A stretch of 64,000 nucleotides of DNA from assembly GCA_009843735.1 (NCBI GenBank), contig VYCW01000118.1, positions 1 to 64,000 of the forward strand, read 5' to 3'. A program made the position numbers and the translations under genes. Every line of letters begins with the position of its first letter. The first letter of the stretch is position 1. Positions 26,944 through 37,676 of this stretch are shown here, piece by piece. Source of the DNA: Acidimicrobiaceae bacterium (GTDB lineage: Bacteria; Actinomycetota; Acidimicrobiia; Acidimicrobiales; Aldehydirespiratoraceae). The notes under the pieces were generated by a model that was not told the DNA's origin, made no database searches, and saw nothing but the letters and a program-made list of their open reading frames with translations.

Positions 26944-28629
26944 CTAGGAGGCCACGAAGCAGGGCTCGTACTCCCAGTTGAGGGCCGTCTCTGAGGCGTA
27001 GGGCCCCTTGATCAGCTTGTAACCGCTGTTGCCGTTCTCATCCGAGATGGTGGCGCCCGGCGTGAACAGCGACAGGTCGACGTCGTACAGGTAGGTCTCG
27101 CGCACCACGTTGTCGTTGGGGTTGCCCACCCAGGACTGGTCGGGCGCCAGACCGTTCAGGTCGGCCGTGACCTGGTTGGCCGCGGCCAGCACCCCGGCCC
27201 GGGTGATGTTGCCGTTGCTGATGGCTTGGTCGAGGATCTGGTGCACGACGTAGCCCTGGATCCAGCTGATGATGTAGAAGTCGTCCCAACTGGCCTCGGG
27301 GCGGTACTCCCGCATCACGTCGAGCAGTTCCTGCATGCCTGCGGCCTCTCCTACCGCGCCGGCACCGGCGCCCTCGCCCAGCAGCACCGTGTAGGTGGAG
27401 TGGGTGTAGAACGCGTCGGCCAACTCCTTGAAGCCGTCGACGAGCAGCAGCGCCGGGTTCCAGCTGGGCGCGCTGCCTATCCACTGACCGGTGTAGCCGG
27501 CCGCGGCCGATCCGCCCAGGAGCTGTGCCGTCGTGCTGGGGTTGAGCGTGACCCACACCCAGTCAGCTCCGGACTCGACGATGCCGGTGATCACCGGGGT
27601 CTGGTCCGCTCCGGGGATGACCGCGCCCTCGCCGTCGTAGACGACGTTCAGGCCCAGGGCCTCGGCCGCGATCTTCACGCCCCGGGCCGCGTCCTGGCCG
27701 TAGTCGCCGGGGAAGGTGGCGATGGCCACGTTCGAACCGTAGGTTTCGGCCATGTAGGTCGTGCCGTTCATGGCCTCGATGCAGTAGTTGGTCTGCACCT
27801 CGAACAGGTTCTTGCCGATCGAGGGGTCGGCCCAGCCCGAGTACCACGACAGCGGGATGGCAGCCATGTTGTCCTCGATGAGCAGCTGCGAGGTGGACGC
27901 AGAGTGGGGCGAGCCGGTGGAGGTGGCGAACATCACCACGCTCTCGGGACCGTCACCCGACATGACCTCGTAGTTCTCGAGGTGGGTTGGCACGTCGTAG
28001 GCGTTGTCGAGCACGACCGGTTCGATCGTCCAGCCCTGGATCCCGCCGTTGTCGTTGACCCACTCCCAGTAGGCCAGATGGGCGTCGGTGATCTTGGTGG
28101 TGAGCGGGGCGAAGATTCCGGTCAGGTCGGTGTTGAGACCCACGCGGATCGTCTTCGACTCAACGTCTACGCCGATGTCGTGAGCTATGGCTCCCTCGGC
28201 TGCGGCTAGCGCCTCCTGGGCCTCGGCAGCCTCACCGGCGGCCATCTCGGCCTCCGCCTGGGCCGCTTCCGCGGCAGCCTGGGCAGCTTCGGCCTCAGCC
28301 TGGGCCTCTTCCAGCGCGGCCTGCGCCTCTGCCTGCTGCTCAGCGCTGGCCTCCGCGGCGGCCGCCTCAGCCTCCGCCAACCTTGCGGCGGCTTCGTCGG
28401 CCGCAGCTTGGGCTTCCTCTGCGGCCGCTTGAGCCGCTTCGGCTTCCGCCTGCGCGGCGGCCCGCTCCGCCTCGGCCGCTTCGGCCTCGGCTTCGGCTGC
28501 GGCGGCTTCCGCCTGTGCCGTGGCGGCCGCGTCGTCGGCTGTCGTCGTGTCCGGCTCGTCGTCGCCGCAGGCTGAAGCGACCAGGGCCAGGGCGCAGAGC
28601 ACTGCGAGCATCCATCTCGTTGATTTCAC
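26944..28629 (-). CDS. Liv-type ABC substrate-binding lipoprotein with Ala/Glu stalk, paralog 2
   Basis: Second receptor, 561 residues, with the same plan as paralog 1: lipoprotein signal ending LVASAC (Cys21), an Ala/Glu/Gln coiled-coil stalk of about 115 residues (31-147), and a type I binding fold starting near 157 (IRVGLNTDLTGIF). The binding domains share most residues. Differences cluster around 380-410, where this copy has a Gly/Ala-rich insertion (GAGAGAVGEAAG). It sits between livM and livF in the operon. Two receptors for one permease suggest two ligands or two affinity ranges. Confidence 0.88.
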   Translation of the reverse strand: MKSTRWMLAVLCALALVASACGDDEPDTTTADDAAATAQAEAAAAEAEAEAAEAERAAAQAEAEAAQAAAEEAQAAADEAAARLAEAEAAAAEASAEQQAEAQAALEEAQAEAEAAQAAAEAAQAEAEMAAGEAAEAQEALAAAEGAIAHDIGVDVESKTIRVGLNTDLTGIFAPLTTKITDAHLAYWEWVNDNGGIQGWTIEPVVLDNAYDVPTHLENYEVMSGDGPESVVMFATSTGSPHSASTSQLLIEDNMAAIPLSWYSGWADPSIGKNLFEVQTNYCIEAMNGTTYMAETYGSNVAIATFPGDYGQDAARGVKIAAEALGLNVVYDGEGAVIPGADQTPVITGIVESGADWVWVTLNPSTTAQLLGGSAAAGYTGQWIGSAPSWNPALLLVDGFKELADAFYTHSTYTVLLGEGAGAGAVGEAAGMQELLDVMREYRPEASWDDFYIISWIQGYVVHQILDQAISNGNITRAGVLAAANQVTADLNGLAPDQSWVGNPNDNVVRETYLYDVDLSLFTPGATISDENGNSGYKLIKGPYASETALNWEYEPCFVAS

Positions 28630-28710
28630 GGTCTCTCCTCCAAGGGTTTGTCTATTGGGCTGGGAGCACCCTGATGGCTCCCACTATCTTGACTTGAAGA
28701 CGGTGGTTTA

Positions 28711-29961
28711 TCAATAGCTGAACGGCCACCTCTTCCAGTAATTCCGCACTCGGACCCAGATGCCGAAGATTCCGAGCGGCTCGACGATCAGGAACACGAC
28801 GATGAGCGCGCCGAACAGGACGATGTTCCAGTCGAACACGCTCAGCGTCCACCCCGGCGTCTGGATGGCGGTGTTGATGATGCCGAAGTCGTCCCCCTCG
28901 GTGAGCAGGAACCGGGCCAACTGCTCGGTGAGCCCGCCTTCGGCGCGGTCGAGCCACTTGGTGAACTCCTCCACGAACTGCGGCACCATCACCACGAAGA
29001 ATGTGCCGATGAGGGTGCCCGAGGTCGTCCCCGCCCCGCCGATGAGCAGGATGGCTATGAACTCCACCGACAGGAACAGGCCGAAATCGGTGGCCAGGAT
29101 CCGCTGCGACAGGGCCGAGAACAGGGCTCCGGCCACGCCCGCGAAGAACGACGACACCGCGAAGGCGATCACCTTGTAGCGGAACTCGGGTACGCCCATG
29201 ACCTCGGCTGCGATGTCGCGGTCCCGGATCGCCTGCAGGGCCCGGCCGGTGCGGGTGCGGGTCAGGTTCTTGGCTACCAGCGTGAACGCGATGGTGAGCA
29301 CCAGCAGGAACAGGTACCGCTTCTGGAGGTCGGTGACGTCGAACCAGAGCCAGTGGCCATCATCCTCGACATTGATGAGCGGGGTCTCCTCCTTCCACAG
29401 CCGCACGTCCAGGCCAGGGAACTCACGGCCCAGCGCGGGTGGTCCGGCAATCTTGCGGCCCCAGCTGGTGTTGCCGAAATGGATTCCAAGGAAGACCAGG
29501 CCCAACGTGACAATGGCCAGGTAGAGGCCCCGGAGCCTCACCGCCACCGGCGACACAGCCACGCCCACCAGGGCGGCCACGATGCCGGCGGCGGGCAGCC
29601 AGATCCAGATCGGCAGCGAATGGCCCCATGTCTCCTCGCCGCTGCTTCCTCCGAGATACACCGCGGCGCAGGCGCCCACCCCCATGAAGAAGGCGTGGCC
29701 CAGCGACACCTGCCCGGCCACTCCGGCCAGCAGGTTGAGGCCCAGTGCCGCGATGGCCAGCACCATCATTAGGGCCATGGGCCGCATCCAGTCGTTGTCG
29801 CCCAGGAAGCGCACGAGGGGAATGTGGCTGATTACCGGCAGCTCGAAGGGCAGCAGGAACAGCACCGCCACGAACAACGTGCAGATCACCTTCTGGGTCC
29901 ACGTAGGGAGCAGTTGAGCTTCCTGGCGGTATGCGGTGTACAGGCGGGGGCGACCGAGCAC
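28711..29961 (-). CDS. livM: Branched-chain amino acid-type ABC permease (LivM)
   Basis: Inner-membrane permease with about 10 helices, 416 residues. The family core ALGLNLLAGVAGQVSLGHAFFMGVGA is around 60-85 (the loop contacting the ATPase), and a second signature segment with GGAGTTSGTLIG lies near 300. An insertion of about 60 mostly soluble residues around 165-225 (with WGRKIAGPPALGREFPG) is larger than in E. coli LivM. It lies 38 bp after livH. Confidence 0.92.
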   Translation of the reverse strand: MLGRPRLYTAYRQEAQLLPTWTQKVICTLFVAVLFLLPFELPVISHIPLVRFLGDNDWMRPMALMMVLAIAALGLNLLAGVAGQVSLGHAFFMGVGACAAVYLGGSSGEETWGHSLPIWIWLPAAGIVAALVGVAVSPVAVRLRGLYLAIVTLGLVFLGIHFGNTSWGRKIAGPPALGREFPGLDVRLWKEETPLINVEDDGHWLWFDVTDLQKRYLFLLVLTIAFTLVAKNLTRTRTGRALQAIRDRDIAAEVMGVPEFRYKVIAFAVSSFFAGVAGALFSALSQRILATDFGLFLSVEFIAILLIGGAGTTSGTLIGTFFVVMVPQFVEEFTKWLDRAEGGLTEQLARFLLTEGDDFGIINTAIQTPGWTLSVFDWNIVLFGALIVVFLIVEPLGIFGIWVRVRNYWKRWPFSY

Positions 29962-29998
29962 TACTCAAGCCCTCCCGGCGGCCGACCGTACGGCATCG

Positions 29999-31123
29999 TC
30001 ACACCCTCTCGATCTCGGGTGTGCCGAACAGGCCGTAGGGCCGCACAAGCAGCCCGATGATCATCACGACGTAGGGCACGATCAGCGGGTATCCGGCCCC
30101 GAGCCACGAGGTGTTGGCCGCCGCGTACTGCCCTGCGTATATTTCGGCGACCCCCACTATCAGACCGCCCAGCAGAGCCCCGGTCACCGAATCCAACCCA
30201 CCCAGGATCACCGCGGGAAGGGCCCGGAAAGCGATGTTGGCCGTGCTCTGGTCGACGGAGATCTGCTGCTCGACCGGGGGTTGGGTGGCAAAGATGCCGC
30301 CGATCGCTGCCAAGACCGCGCCCGCGGCCCAGGCGATGGCGAACACCCTGCCGACGTTGATTCCCTGGGCCATGGCCGCTTCCTGGTCGAAGGCAACGGC
30401 CCGCATGGCTATGCCGAGCCTGGACCGGTAGAAGAAGTACACGGCCACGAAGGCGGCCGCGGCCGTGATCATGGCCGCCACGAAGCTCCAGTTGATGAAC
30501 GCGTCGCCCACCCTGAATCCGTCCAGCTTCCAGGGCACGCCGATCGGGCGAAGCTCGATCTCGACCGCGTCGTTGTTGAAGACCCGGAACATGATCTCGA
30601 GGCCGAGCGTGATGACCGCCACCGAGAAGAGCGGCTCGCCGATCATGGGCCGTATCGCCAACCGCTCGACCACGAGTCCGACCACCGCCGCGAATGCGAG
30701 GGCGACGACGACGCTCAACGACCAGTGCACCCACTGGGGACCGCCCAGGTTGTCGAGGGGGTTGGAGATGTTGGTGAAGGGGATGTGGCCGGCTCGCTCG
30801 ACCACGCTCTCCCCCTCAGTGAAGACGCTGCGCTTCTGCACCAGGAATGCCAGGAACAGCGCGCCGGTGGCCGCGAGGGCGCCCTGGGCGAAGTTGACGG
30901 TCTGGGTGGCCTTGAAGATGAGTACGAAGCCGAGCGCGATCAGGGCGTACACCGAGCCGAGTCCAAGCGACTTCATCAGCGTCTGGAAGAACAGGGCGGG
31001 ATCGTTGGCCAGTTGCACCATCCCGAAGATCAACGACGCACCCAGCGCGCCGATCAGGAAGCCCATCGGCGCGCCCTTGCGCAAGTCGACGGCCGAGAGC
31101 CTCGCGCCGGCGGTCCCGACCAT
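29999..31123 (-). CDS. livH: Branched-chain amino acid-type ABC permease (LivH)
   Basis: Partner permease, 374 residues, about eight helices. The LivH signature GSVYALIALGFVLIFKATQTVNFAQG lies near 52-77. An ATG at 31066 would remove 19 residues and has an AAGGG site; the longer start has GGGGGCG upstream, so the start is unsettled. A periplasmic insertion at about 100-135 (with FTEGESVVERAG) is present. The gene follows the acyl-CoA synthetase by 37 bp on the same strand. Confidence 0.92.
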   Translation of the reverse strand: MVGTAGARLSAVDLRKGAPMGFLIGALGASLIFGMVQLANDPALFFQTLMKSLGLGSVYALIALGFVLIFKATQTVNFAQGALAATGALFLAFLVQKRSVFTEGESVVERAGHIPFTNISNPLDNLGGPQWVHWSLSVVVALAFAAVVGLVVERLAIRPMIGEPLFSVAVITLGLEIMFRVFNNDAVEIELRPIGVPWKLDGFRVGDAFINWSFVAAMITAAAAFVAVYFFYRSRLGIAMRAVAFDQEAAMAQGINVGRVFAIAWAAGAVLAAIGGIFATQPPVEQQISVDQSTANIAFRALPAVILGGLDSVTGALLGGLIVGVAEIYAGQYAAANTSWLGAGYPLIVPYVVMIIGLLVRPYGLFGTPEIERV

Positions 31124-31160
31124 CAGCGGCGCCCCCGGGCTCGGACTGGTGCGCTGACCA

Positions 31161-33047
31161 TCAGTACATCGACTCCACCAGGTCGCGGAACATGTCCTCC
31201 ATGGCGTTGCGCTTGAGCTTCTGGGTGGCGGTCAGCTCCCCGTCCTCGTGGTCGAGCTCCTTCGGCAGCATCTTGAACTTCTTGATCTGCTCCACCCGGG
31301 CGAACTTCTCGTTGGTCTCGTTCACCACCTTGGAGATGAGCTCGATCACTTCTTTCTTCTCCGACAGGTCCCGGTAGGTGGTGTAGGGGATGTTGTTCCG
31401 CTGAGCCCAGTCGCCCACCGTCTCCAGTTCGATGCCGATGAGTGCGCTCACGAACTTGCGGCCGTCACCGATGACCATGGCCTCCTTGACGTAGGGCGAT
31501 GTCTTGAGGCTGTTCTCGATCTCCGACGGCGAGATGTTCTTGCCGCCCGAGGTGATGATGATGTGCTTGATGCGGTCGACGATCTTCACGTGGGTGCCGT
31601 CCACCCACTCCCCCACGTCGCCGGTCATGAGCCATCCGTCGTCGGTGAACGTCTCCGCGGTCTGATCGGGCTTGTTCCAGTAGCCCGCGAACACGCCCGG
31701 ATGCTTGGTCTGGATTTCGCCGGTCGTCTCGTCGATGCGAAGGCCGATGTCGGCGTAGGGCTCGCCCACAGTGCCCAGCTTCATCCGGCCCGCGAAGTTG
31801 CAGGTGGCCACAGCCGAATTCTCGGTCATGCCGTACAACTCGAACACCGGCACGCCGATGCCGATGAAGAACTCGAGCACCTCCGGCGCGATGGCGGCCG
31901 CGCCCGATCCGGCGTGCCGGCAACGCCGCAGGCCGATCCGTTCCTTCATCGCCCGGAACACCAGAGGCTGGCCCACCGCGTACAGCAGGCGGGTCAACAT
32001 CGTGTGGCTGCCGCCGTTGGCCACCTTCCGGCGGCCGATCACCCGCGCTAGCGCCATGGTGAAGCGCAGGAAGACCCGCTTGAACGGCGTCGCGTCGTTG
32101 CCCTTGATGGTCACCAGGGCGTGCAGACGCTCCCAGATCCTGGGCACCGCAAAAAACAGCGTGGGCTGCACCTCCCTGAGATTCTCGGTGACCGTCTCGA
32201 TCGACTCCGCGAAATTGAGCGACGGACCGGAGCCGACCAGCGTCCAGGTGGAGAAGATCCGCTCGGCCACATGGCACAACGGCAGGTAGGTGACGATCAG
32301 ATCCTTGGGACTGGGGCCGGTGCCGTCGGGGAACCGGTCGACCTCATTGACGATCTTGTCGATGCAGTAGGCCGCGTTGGCGTTGGTGAGCATGGCGCCC
32401 TTGGGTGGCCCGGTGGTGCCGGAGGTGTAGACGAGCGTCATCACGTCGGTGTCGGTGGCCTCCGCCATGCGGGCCGCGACCGCACCGGGGTGAGACTCGC
32501 GGTGACGGCGTCCCATCTCGAGGAAACTGTCCCAGAACAGCAGGCGGGGGTCGTCGTAGTCGCTGAAGCCGCGGGGCTCGGTGTAGATGATCCGGCGGAC
32601 TGAAGTAGCCGTGTCCGCCGGGACCTCCAGCACCTTGTCGGCCTGCTCCTGGTCCTCGGCGAAGAAGATCACGGGAGCGCAGTCCCCGACCAAGTACTCG
32701 ACCTCGGCGGTGGGATTGGTTGGGTAGAGGCCGACCGTGATACCCCGCACCGCCACCGTAGCCAGGTCGAGGATCACCCACTCGGGCCTGTCCTCGGAGT
32801 GGATGGCCACCCGGTCGCCGGCCTCAACGCCCAGTTCCAGAAGGCCGTGAGCCGCGGTCTCGATCAGATCCCAGGTACCGGCCCAGGTGTACTCCTGCCA
32901 GATACCGAAGTCCTTCTCGCGCAAGGCGACCTGCCCGGGGTTGCGCCGGGCCCAGCGCTGGGCCAACGACGCGACTGTGGTCGCACCGGCGGCAGCACCC
33001 GCCGGCGAGGGAACGTCCGGGCCGGGCCGTTCCGAGGTGATTGCCAC
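31161..33047 (-). CDS. Long-chain acyl-CoA synthetase-type AMP-dependent ligase
   Basis: Activates a carboxylic acid to its CoA thioester through an acyl-adenylate, 628 residues. The AMP-binding P-loop TLVYTSGTTGPPKGAML is near 205, the adenine motif YGMTENSA near 400, the hinge VKIVDRIKHIIITSGGKNISP near 490, and a C-terminal Lys region (TATQKLKRN) closes the protein. It heads the Liv gene set on the minus strand; acyl-CoA ligases are often linked to Liv-type importers for aromatic or fatty acids, so import followed by CoA activation is a reasonable reading. The downstream-running acyl-CoA dehydrogenase upstream of it fits the same pathway. Confidence 0.92.
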   Translation of the reverse strand: MAITSERPGPDVPSPAGAAAGATTVASLAQRWARRNPGQVALREKDFGIWQEYTWAGTWDLIETAAHGLLELGVEAGDRVAIHSEDRPEWVILDLATVAVRGITVGLYPTNPTAEVEYLVGDCAPVIFFAEDQEQADKVLEVPADTATSVRRIIYTEPRGFSDYDDPRLLFWDSFLEMGRRHRESHPGAVAARMAEATDTDVMTLVYTSGTTGPPKGAMLTNANAAYCIDKIVNEVDRFPDGTGPSPKDLIVTYLPLCHVAERIFSTWTLVGSGPSLNFAESIETVTENLREVQPTLFFAVPRIWERLHALVTIKGNDATPFKRVFLRFTMALARVIGRRKVANGGSHTMLTRLLYAVGQPLVFRAMKERIGLRRCRHAGSGAAAIAPEVLEFFIGIGVPVFELYGMTENSAVATCNFAGRMKLGTVGEPYADIGLRIDETTGEIQTKHPGVFAGYWNKPDQTAETFTDDGWLMTGDVGEWVDGTHVKIVDRIKHIIITSGGKNISPSEIENSLKTSPYVKEAMVIGDGRKFVSALIGIELETVGDWAQRNNIPYTTYRDLSEKKEVIELISKVVNETNEKFARVEQIKKFKMLPKELDHEDGELTATQKLKRNAMEDMFRDLVESMY

Positions 33048-33101
33048 GCGTCGACCTCCTTCGCTCCTGCACTCATAGTGCGCTGAACGACGAACGCTAC
33101 T

Positions 33102-34409
<1,308 letters not shown>

Positions 34410-34427
34410 GGGAGGCCTCGCGATGGT

Positions 34428-34637
34428 CTACGACGACAGCAATGATGCTAGGGCCCAGACCGCAGCCACCAAGCCGACGATCATGTAGAGGAGGCAGCGG
34501 CCCACCGGGGCCCGTTCCAGGTCGTCGGGGTCACGCCGGTGGGGTCGGGGCCGCAGCAGGGCGGCCGCGTTTCCCGCAGCCATGGCTCCACCGAGGGCCA
34601 GCATCAGCCAGGCCAGGATGTTCTGCCCGAAGAACAC
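34428..34637 (-). CDS. Small two-helix membrane protein
   Basis: 69 residues with two clear membrane helices (about 8-27 and 48-66) joined by a basic Pro/Arg-rich loop (LLRPRPHRRDPDD), giving a hairpin with the loop in the cytoplasm. It lies 17 bp after dnaB and 18 bp before the acyl-CoA dehydrogenase on the same strand. Small proteins of this shape are common in Actinobacteria without known role. The composition and tight spacing argue that it is real. Confidence 0.6.
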   Translation of the reverse strand: MFFGQNILAWLMLALGGAMAAGNAAALLRPRPHRRDPDDLERAPVGRCLLYMIVGLVAAVWALASLLSS

Positions 34638-34654
34638 TCTCAGACGCCTCTAAG

Positions 34655-36049
34655 TCAAATGGCGGAGCGGGCCGCGAAGTTGGCGAAGGTGGTGAACCGG
34701 GACAGGAAGGCCAGCGTGGTGGTGGCGGTCGGCCCGTTGCGGTTCTTGGCCACGATGATCTCGGCGGTGCCCGCGGTGTCGGCGTTGTCAGGGTTGTACA
34801 CCTCGTCACGATAGATGAACATCACCACGTCGGCGTCCTGCTCGATGGCCCCGGACTCACGAAGGTCCGCCAGCATGGGACGCTTCTGCTGGCGCATCTC
34901 GAGGTTCCGGGAAAGCTGCGACAACGCCACCACCGGGCATTGCAGCTCGCGGGCCAGGATTTTCAGGCCCCTCGAGATCTCCGCCACCTCGACCTGGCGG
35001 TTGTCCGCGCTCTGCCGGCCGGTCATCAACTGGAGATAGTCCACCACGACCATGGCCAGATCGCCGACCTGACTCTTGAGCCGCCTCGCTCTTGCCCTGA
35101 TCTCCATCACCGTCACGTTGGGGTTGTCGTCGATCCACATCGGCGCGCTCGAGAGCCGGTGTATCGCGCTGGTGATGGCGTCCCAGTCGTCGTCGTTCAG
35201 CCGTCCATCACGCATCTTGGTGGAGTCGATCCGGGCCTCGCTGCACAACAGGCGCTGAGTCAGCTCCATGTGGCCCATCTCCAGCGAGAACACCAGCACC
35301 GGCCGTCGCACCCGTATCGCCGCGTGGGAGGCCATGCCCAGCGCGAACGAGGTCTTGCCCATCGACGGCCGGCCACCCACCACGTACAGGGAACTGGGCT
35401 GCAACCCCGAGAGCAGCTTGTCGAGATCCTTGTAGCCGGTCTCGGTGCCGGTGATCGACCCGCCGTGCTCGTAGAGCTCCTCGAGGCGGTCCAGCGTCCC
35501 GTCCAGCAGCGCCGACAGCTGGACGGTGTTGTCGCCAACCTGGCCCTGGGCCACCTGGTACATCAGGTTCTCGGCCCAGTCCACGGCCTTGGTCACGTCG
35601 TCGGGACGGCCGTAGCCCAGCTCGGCGATCTCCCCGGCCACCTCGATCAGCCGGCGCAATGTGTGGTTCTCGTGAACAATGCGGGCGTAGGAGGCCGCGT
35701 TCGACGTCGCCGGGGTGTTCATCTGGAGCGACAGCAGACCGTCCAGTCCCCCGATGGCTTCCAGGGAGCCGCTGCGCTCGAGGACTTCGGCCACCGTCAC
35801 CGCGTCGGCCGGATCCCCCGCGCCGTAGAGATCCCGGACGGCCTCGAACACACGGGCATGCGCCGGCCGGTAGAAGTGCTCCGCCGACACCGTCTCGAGC
35901 GCGTCGGCTATGGCGTCGCGAGACAGCAGCATCGCGCCCAGCAGGGACTCCTCGGCCACCAGGTTGTGGGGCGGCACGCGCACGTCGCGCCCCTCACCGC
36001 CGGTGGTGGCAACTGCCCTCTGCCACTGCGCGCTGTCAGTGACACTCAT
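34655..36049 (-). CDS. dnaB: Replicative DNA helicase
   Basis: Hexameric helicase that unwinds DNA at the fork, 464 residues. The N-terminal DnaB domain starts PPHNLVAEESLLGAML, and the RecA-like motor has Walker A GGRPSMGKTSFA (about 207-218), Walker B MVVVDYLQLM (about 315) and the segment SQLSRNLEMR. Length is normal and no intein is present. ATG 36049 is preferred; a GTG at 36079 would fall inside the hairpin upstream. It is the last gene of the rpsF-ssb-rpsR-rplI-dnaB string, as in many Actinobacteria. Confidence 0.96.
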   Translation of the reverse strand: MSVTDSAQWQRAVATTGGEGRDVRVPPHNLVAEESLLGAMLLSRDAIADALETVSAEHFYRPAHARVFEAVRDLYGAGDPADAVTVAEVLERSGSLEAIGGLDGLLSLQMNTPATSNAASYARIVHENHTLRRLIEVAGEIAELGYGRPDDVTKAVDWAENLMYQVAQGQVGDNTVQLSALLDGTLDRLEELYEHGGSITGTETGYKDLDKLLSGLQPSSLYVVGGRPSMGKTSFALGMASHAAIRVRRPVLVFSLEMGHMELTQRLLCSEARIDSTKMRDGRLNDDDWDAITSAIHRLSSAPMWIDDNPNVTVMEIRARARRLKSQVGDLAMVVVDYLQLMTGRQSADNRQVEVAEISRGLKILARELQCPVVALSQLSRNLEMRQQKRPMLADLRESGAIEQDADVVMFIYRDEVYNPDNADTAGTAEIIVAKNRNGPTATTTLAFLSRFTTFANFAARSAI

Positions 36050-36072
36050 GAATGAACGCCCACGAATACCTA

Positions 36073-36102
36073 CCCCCACAGCGGCCTTGCCCGCTGTGGG
36101 GG
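36073..36102 (-). terminator. Perfect 12-bp hairpin between rplI and dnaB
   Basis: CCCCCACAGCGG and its exact complement CCGCTGTGGGGG surround a six-base loop, 23 bp upstream of the dnaB start. It lacks a T-run. It could be an attenuator or partial terminator separating the highly expressed ribosomal protein genes from the helicase gene, or a processing site. Confidence 0.6.
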
Positions 36103-36238
36103 CCGACGGTATCCGGGGGGTATGACAGCCGCGGCTGATCGACGGGGATAACGCCGGGGATTTTCCCGTCCTCGCCGGGGAATTCGGGGGATGTCTCAGC
36201 CGGGGTGTGGACGCGCTGTGGGCAGCCCACTCGGCCTC

Positions 36239-36691
36239 TCAGTCCGTTTGGGCGGTCACCTCTACGGTGACGGGCACCTCCACGTCGGCGTGCAGATGGA
36301 ACAGCACCGTGTGCGAGCCGACTTCGCGGATCGGGGTCTCGAGCATCACCGCCGCGGGGTCGACGACCGCACCGACCTGCTCCTCGACCGCGGCCACGAT
36401 GTCGGCCGGCCCGACCGATCCGTAGAGATGGCCCGTCTCCGCGGCGCGGGCCGCAACCGACAGCGCCGCCGGAGCGAGACGCACAGCGATCTCCTCCGCG
36501 TCGGCCCGGTCGGCCGCCCTGCGCAGGGCGGCGCTGCGTCGCATGGCCTCGGCCTGCCGTTCCGCGCCGGGGGACGACTTCAGGGCCAGACCCTTGGGAA
36601 CGAGATAGTTGCGAGCGAAGCCTGCGGCCACCTCGCAGACATCCCCCTTGCGGCCAAGCCCCTCCACGTCCGCACGCAGGACGACCTTCAC
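36239..36691 (-). CDS. rplI: 50S ribosomal protein bL9
   Basis: Large-subunit protein bL9, 150 residues. The N-terminal rRNA-binding domain reads [21 protein letters not shown] with the [16 protein letters not shown] signature (about 22-37). A long connecting helix and the C-terminal domain ([12 protein letters not shown]) follow. The GTG start overlaps the rpsR stop by four bases (GTGA). Confidence 0.96.
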   Translation of the reverse strand: MKVVLRADVEGLGRKGDVCEVAAGFARNYLVPKGLALKSSPGAERQAEAMRRSAALRRAADRADAEEIAVRLAPAALSVAARAAETGHLYGSVGPADIVAAVEEQVGAVVDPAAVMLETPIREVGSHTVLFHLHADVEVPVTVEVTAQTD

Positions 36692-37128
36692 GCCTGCTCC
36701 TCCTCGCTGACGAGCAGATCACCGGCCTCGGCGCCATCGCCGGCCATGTCAGAGCCGTCCACATCGGGCTCGCCGTCATCCGCGGAACCCACCGGAGGCG
36801 GGCTGGAAGGACGTGGCACCGGACCGGCGGCACGGCCCCGGCCGTCGCGGTCCTTGTTCTGGCGCTGGGTCGTGACCCGGTTCGCGTACGGCACGAGAGC
36901 CATCTCCCGAGCCAGCTTGATCGCATCCGCGACGAGCTTCTGCTGTTGAGCGCTGTTGCCCGTGACCCGCCGGGCCCTGATCTTGGCCCGCTCGGACATG
37001 AACTTTCTCAGCAGCTTCTCGTTCTTCCAGTCGACGTAGGTGATCCCCTCTGTCGTGAGGAAGCTCACCTTCTTTTTCGCCCGCCGATTGGTGTCGCGGT
37101 TCTTGCCCCGCACCTTGGTCTTGGCCAC
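36688..37128 (-). CDS. rpsR: 30S ribosomal protein bS18 with acidic C-terminal extension
   Basis: Small-subunit protein bS18. The conserved core ([32 protein letters not shown]) occupies about 30-62 and ends near 90. The protein then continues for about 55 further residues rich in Pro, Gly, Asp and Glu, ending in SEEEQA; bS18 is normally 75-90 residues long, and this one has 146. GTG 37128 is supported by a GGGAG site 8 bases upstream. The acidic tail has no visible domain. It overlaps rplI by 4 bp, so the tail is not an artefact of a missed stop codon before a distant gene. Confidence 0.92.
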   Translation of the reverse strand: MAKTKVRGKNRDTNRRAKKKVSFLTTEGITYVDWKNEKLLRKFMSERAKIRARRVTGNSAQQQKLVADAIKLAREMALVPYANRVTTQRQNKDRDGRGRAAGPVPRPSSPPPVGSADDGEPDVDGSDMAGDGAEAGDLLVSEEEQA

Positions 37129-37177
37129 CTGCAGTTCTCCCTCGTCTCGGTATCGGCCGGTCCGCGCTGTCAGCCCG

Positions 37178-37660
37178 TTAGAACGGCTCGTCGTCGGAAG
37201 TCGACGAACCCTGCGAGTAGCTGTCGCCCCGGCTCGGCGCCTGCCTCGGACCGCTGTCACCGCGATGGGAGCCGCCACGGCCGCCGTCGCCGCGATAGTC
37301 GCCCCCGCCGGAACGCTCGTTCTTGGTCACCGCGGCGGTGGCCCACCTCAGGCTGGGAGCCACATCGTCGGCAAGGATCTCCACCTTCGAGCGCCGGTCG
37401 CCCTGATCGTTCTCCCAACTCCTTTGCTGGAGAGTGCCGTAGACGACCACGCGAGCGCCCTTCTTCAGCGACTCGGCGACGTTCTCGGCGAGCTGGCGAA
37501 AGCACGTGACGTCGAAGAATGACACCTCGTCCTCCTGGTCCTGGCGCCTGCGATTCCAAGCCAGCCCGAACTGGGCTATGGCCATTCCGGACTGCGCGAA
37601 GCGCAGCTCGGGGTCGCGGGTCACATTGCCCACGACAGTCACGGTGTTGTCGAATCCCAT
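37178..37660 (-). CDS. ssb: Single-stranded DNA-binding protein
   Basis: Tetrameric OB-fold protein protecting single-stranded DNA, 160 residues. The fold begins [17 protein letters not shown] and includes [30 protein letters not shown] (about 48-77). A Gly/Arg/Ser-rich linker (about 113-150) leads to the acidic tip DDEPF, which recruits replication partners; the last residues are EPF in place of the E. coli IPF. It sits between rpsF and rpsR as usual. Confidence 0.96.
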   Translation of the reverse strand: MGFDNTVTVVGNVTRDPELRFAQSGMAIAQFGLAWNRRRQDQEDEVSFFDVTCFRQLAENVAESLKKGARVVVYGTLQQRSWENDQGDRRSKVEILADDVAPSLRWATAAVTKNERSGGGDYRGDGGRGGSHRGDSGPRQAPSRGDSYSQGSSTSDDEPF

Positions 37661-37676
37661 AAGGAACCTCCGGGTC

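Noticed and set aside
34655-36049. Intein in dnaB, gyrB or gyrA, a common site in Actinobacteria
   Set aside because: DnaB has normal length with uninterrupted Walker motifs; the GyrB insertion is only about 20 residues; the visible part of GyrA is continuous.
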